The position numbers and the translations under genes were made by a program. From positions 1 through 6,887 of the forward strand of contig JBCCFC010000744.1 in NCBI GenBank assembly GCA_039029935.1: 6,887 nucleotides of DNA, given 5' to 3'. Shown in pieces: positions 6,644 to 6,887 of the stretch. The notes beneath the pieces were generated by a model. The model did no database searches and was not told the DNA's origin. It saw only the letters and a list, made by a program, of their open reading frames with translations. Every line of letters starts with the position of its first letter. The stretch's first letter is position 1. The DNA comes from G039029935 sp039029935 (lineage in GTDB: Bacteria > Chloroflexota > Anaerolineae > Caldilineales > Caldilineaceae).

Positions 6644-6710
6644 CCATCTGCGTTCTTTTGCATCCGTTTTTCTAGACACTAACAAATGGATGCAGAAGAA
6701 CGCAGATAGG
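6644..6710. repeat. Strong 24-bp inverted repeat downstream of the operon
   Basis: Bases 6646-6669 and 6684-6707 are inverted copies matching at 22 of 24 positions, around a 14-base centre (6670-6683). CC at 6644-6645 and GG at 6709-6710 extend the stem past a bulged A. The arms contain atctgcgttctt and tgcatcc. No T-run follows, so it is not a classical terminator, though the stem could protect the mRNA 3' end. The tctgcgtt-type arm suggests a dispersed repeat. The rest of the gap, 6563-6643, shows nothing I can name. Confidence 0.85.
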
Positions 6711-6711
6711 T

Positions 6712-6887
6712 TCACGATGTTCGACCAGATAGAGAAATTGAATTTTGACAGACTCTATACTGTTCAAGGCTAATAGACATATACAGGATTCCTAATTCCT
6801 GCGCCAACAGATCGTCGAGGTAGAGCCGGTAGAGAGAGCTGCTCTGCTCCGGTCGCCACAGGGAGGTATCGATCAGCAGCTCGACCC
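6712..6887 (-). CDS. Possible C-terminal end of an unidentified protein (runs off the right edge)
   Basis: On the minus strand the frame is open from base 6885 to the TGA at 6714-6712, 57 codons with no start visible. The first 30 residues (VELLIDTSLWRPEQ, then SSSLYRLYLDDLLAQE) look like real coding sequence: G or C is common at third codon positions and the residues form an amphipathic pattern. The last 25 residues have AT-rich codons and low protein character, so the gene may have lost its native end and now stop in spacer DNA. I do not recognise the family. If real, the gene converges on the glycosylase operon and shares the inverted repeat at 6644-6710 as a barrier between them. Confidence 0.35.
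   Translation of the reverse strand, partial: VELLIDTSLWRPEQSSSLYRLYLDDLLAQELGILYMSISLEQYRVCQNSISLSGRTS

Noticed and set aside
6065..6715. 216-codon minus-strand frame opposite the glycosylase gene
   Set aside because: It lies antisense to a gene with clear conserved motifs. Its residues show no fold pattern, and its length follows from codon bias of the sense strand.
6745..6761. Promoter from TTGACA and TATACT near 6745-6761
   Set aside because: The two boxes are only five bases apart, far from the 16-18 needed, and no plus-strand gene follows.

Overview
The window looks like bacterial chromosome of moderate, near-balanced GC, with AT-rich spacers full of inverted repeats. No marker gene fixes the host. 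Glutamine-rich proteins, GGAG ribosome sites and palindromic intergenic repeats would fit Chloroflexota such as Herpetosiphon relatives, but this is only a weak guess.

Layout, left to right. (1) Bases 1-392 hold the C-terminal end of a medium-chain (MDR) NAD(P)-dependent dehydrogenase. (2) Bases 393-652 are a repeat-rich spacer. It has an 18-bp tandem repeat built into a long terminator-like hairpin with a T-run. Directly after this lies a 103-bp element with 21-bp terminal inverted repeats and 8-bp flanking direct repeats, resembling a MITE. (3) A sigma70-like promoter at 653-681 precedes a monocistronic RraA/HMG-aldolase family gene (826-1464). (4) Bases 1465-2039 are a 575-bp spacer. It holds a palindrome that folds as a three-way junction, an AT-rich stretch with no convincing gene, a possible promoter, and a 19-codon reading frame with a strong Shine-Dalgarno site that ends just before the next gene.

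(5) The centre of the window is a two-gene operon. The first gene (2040-5624) encodes a 1194-residue protein that joins a complete ATZ/TRZ-type metal-dependent amidohydrolase to a complete-looking S41 serine peptidase with a His-type rather than Lys-type active site. The second gene (5621-6562) overlaps it by ATGA and encodes a uracil-DNA-glycosylase-superfamily protein. That protein has an unusual GQDPSTNE motif A and none of the iron-sulfur cysteines of family 4. (6) Bases 6563-6887 hold a 24-bp inverted repeat and, on the minus strand, the probable C-terminus of an unidentified gene running off the edge.

The amidohydrolase-peptidase fusion translationally coupled to a divergent DNA glycosylase is the part of the window most likely to be an undescribed system. 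The residues needed for three different hydrolytic chemistries appear intact. The shared substrate or purpose, whether modified-base metabolism, DNA repair or phage defence, cannot be read from the sequence.
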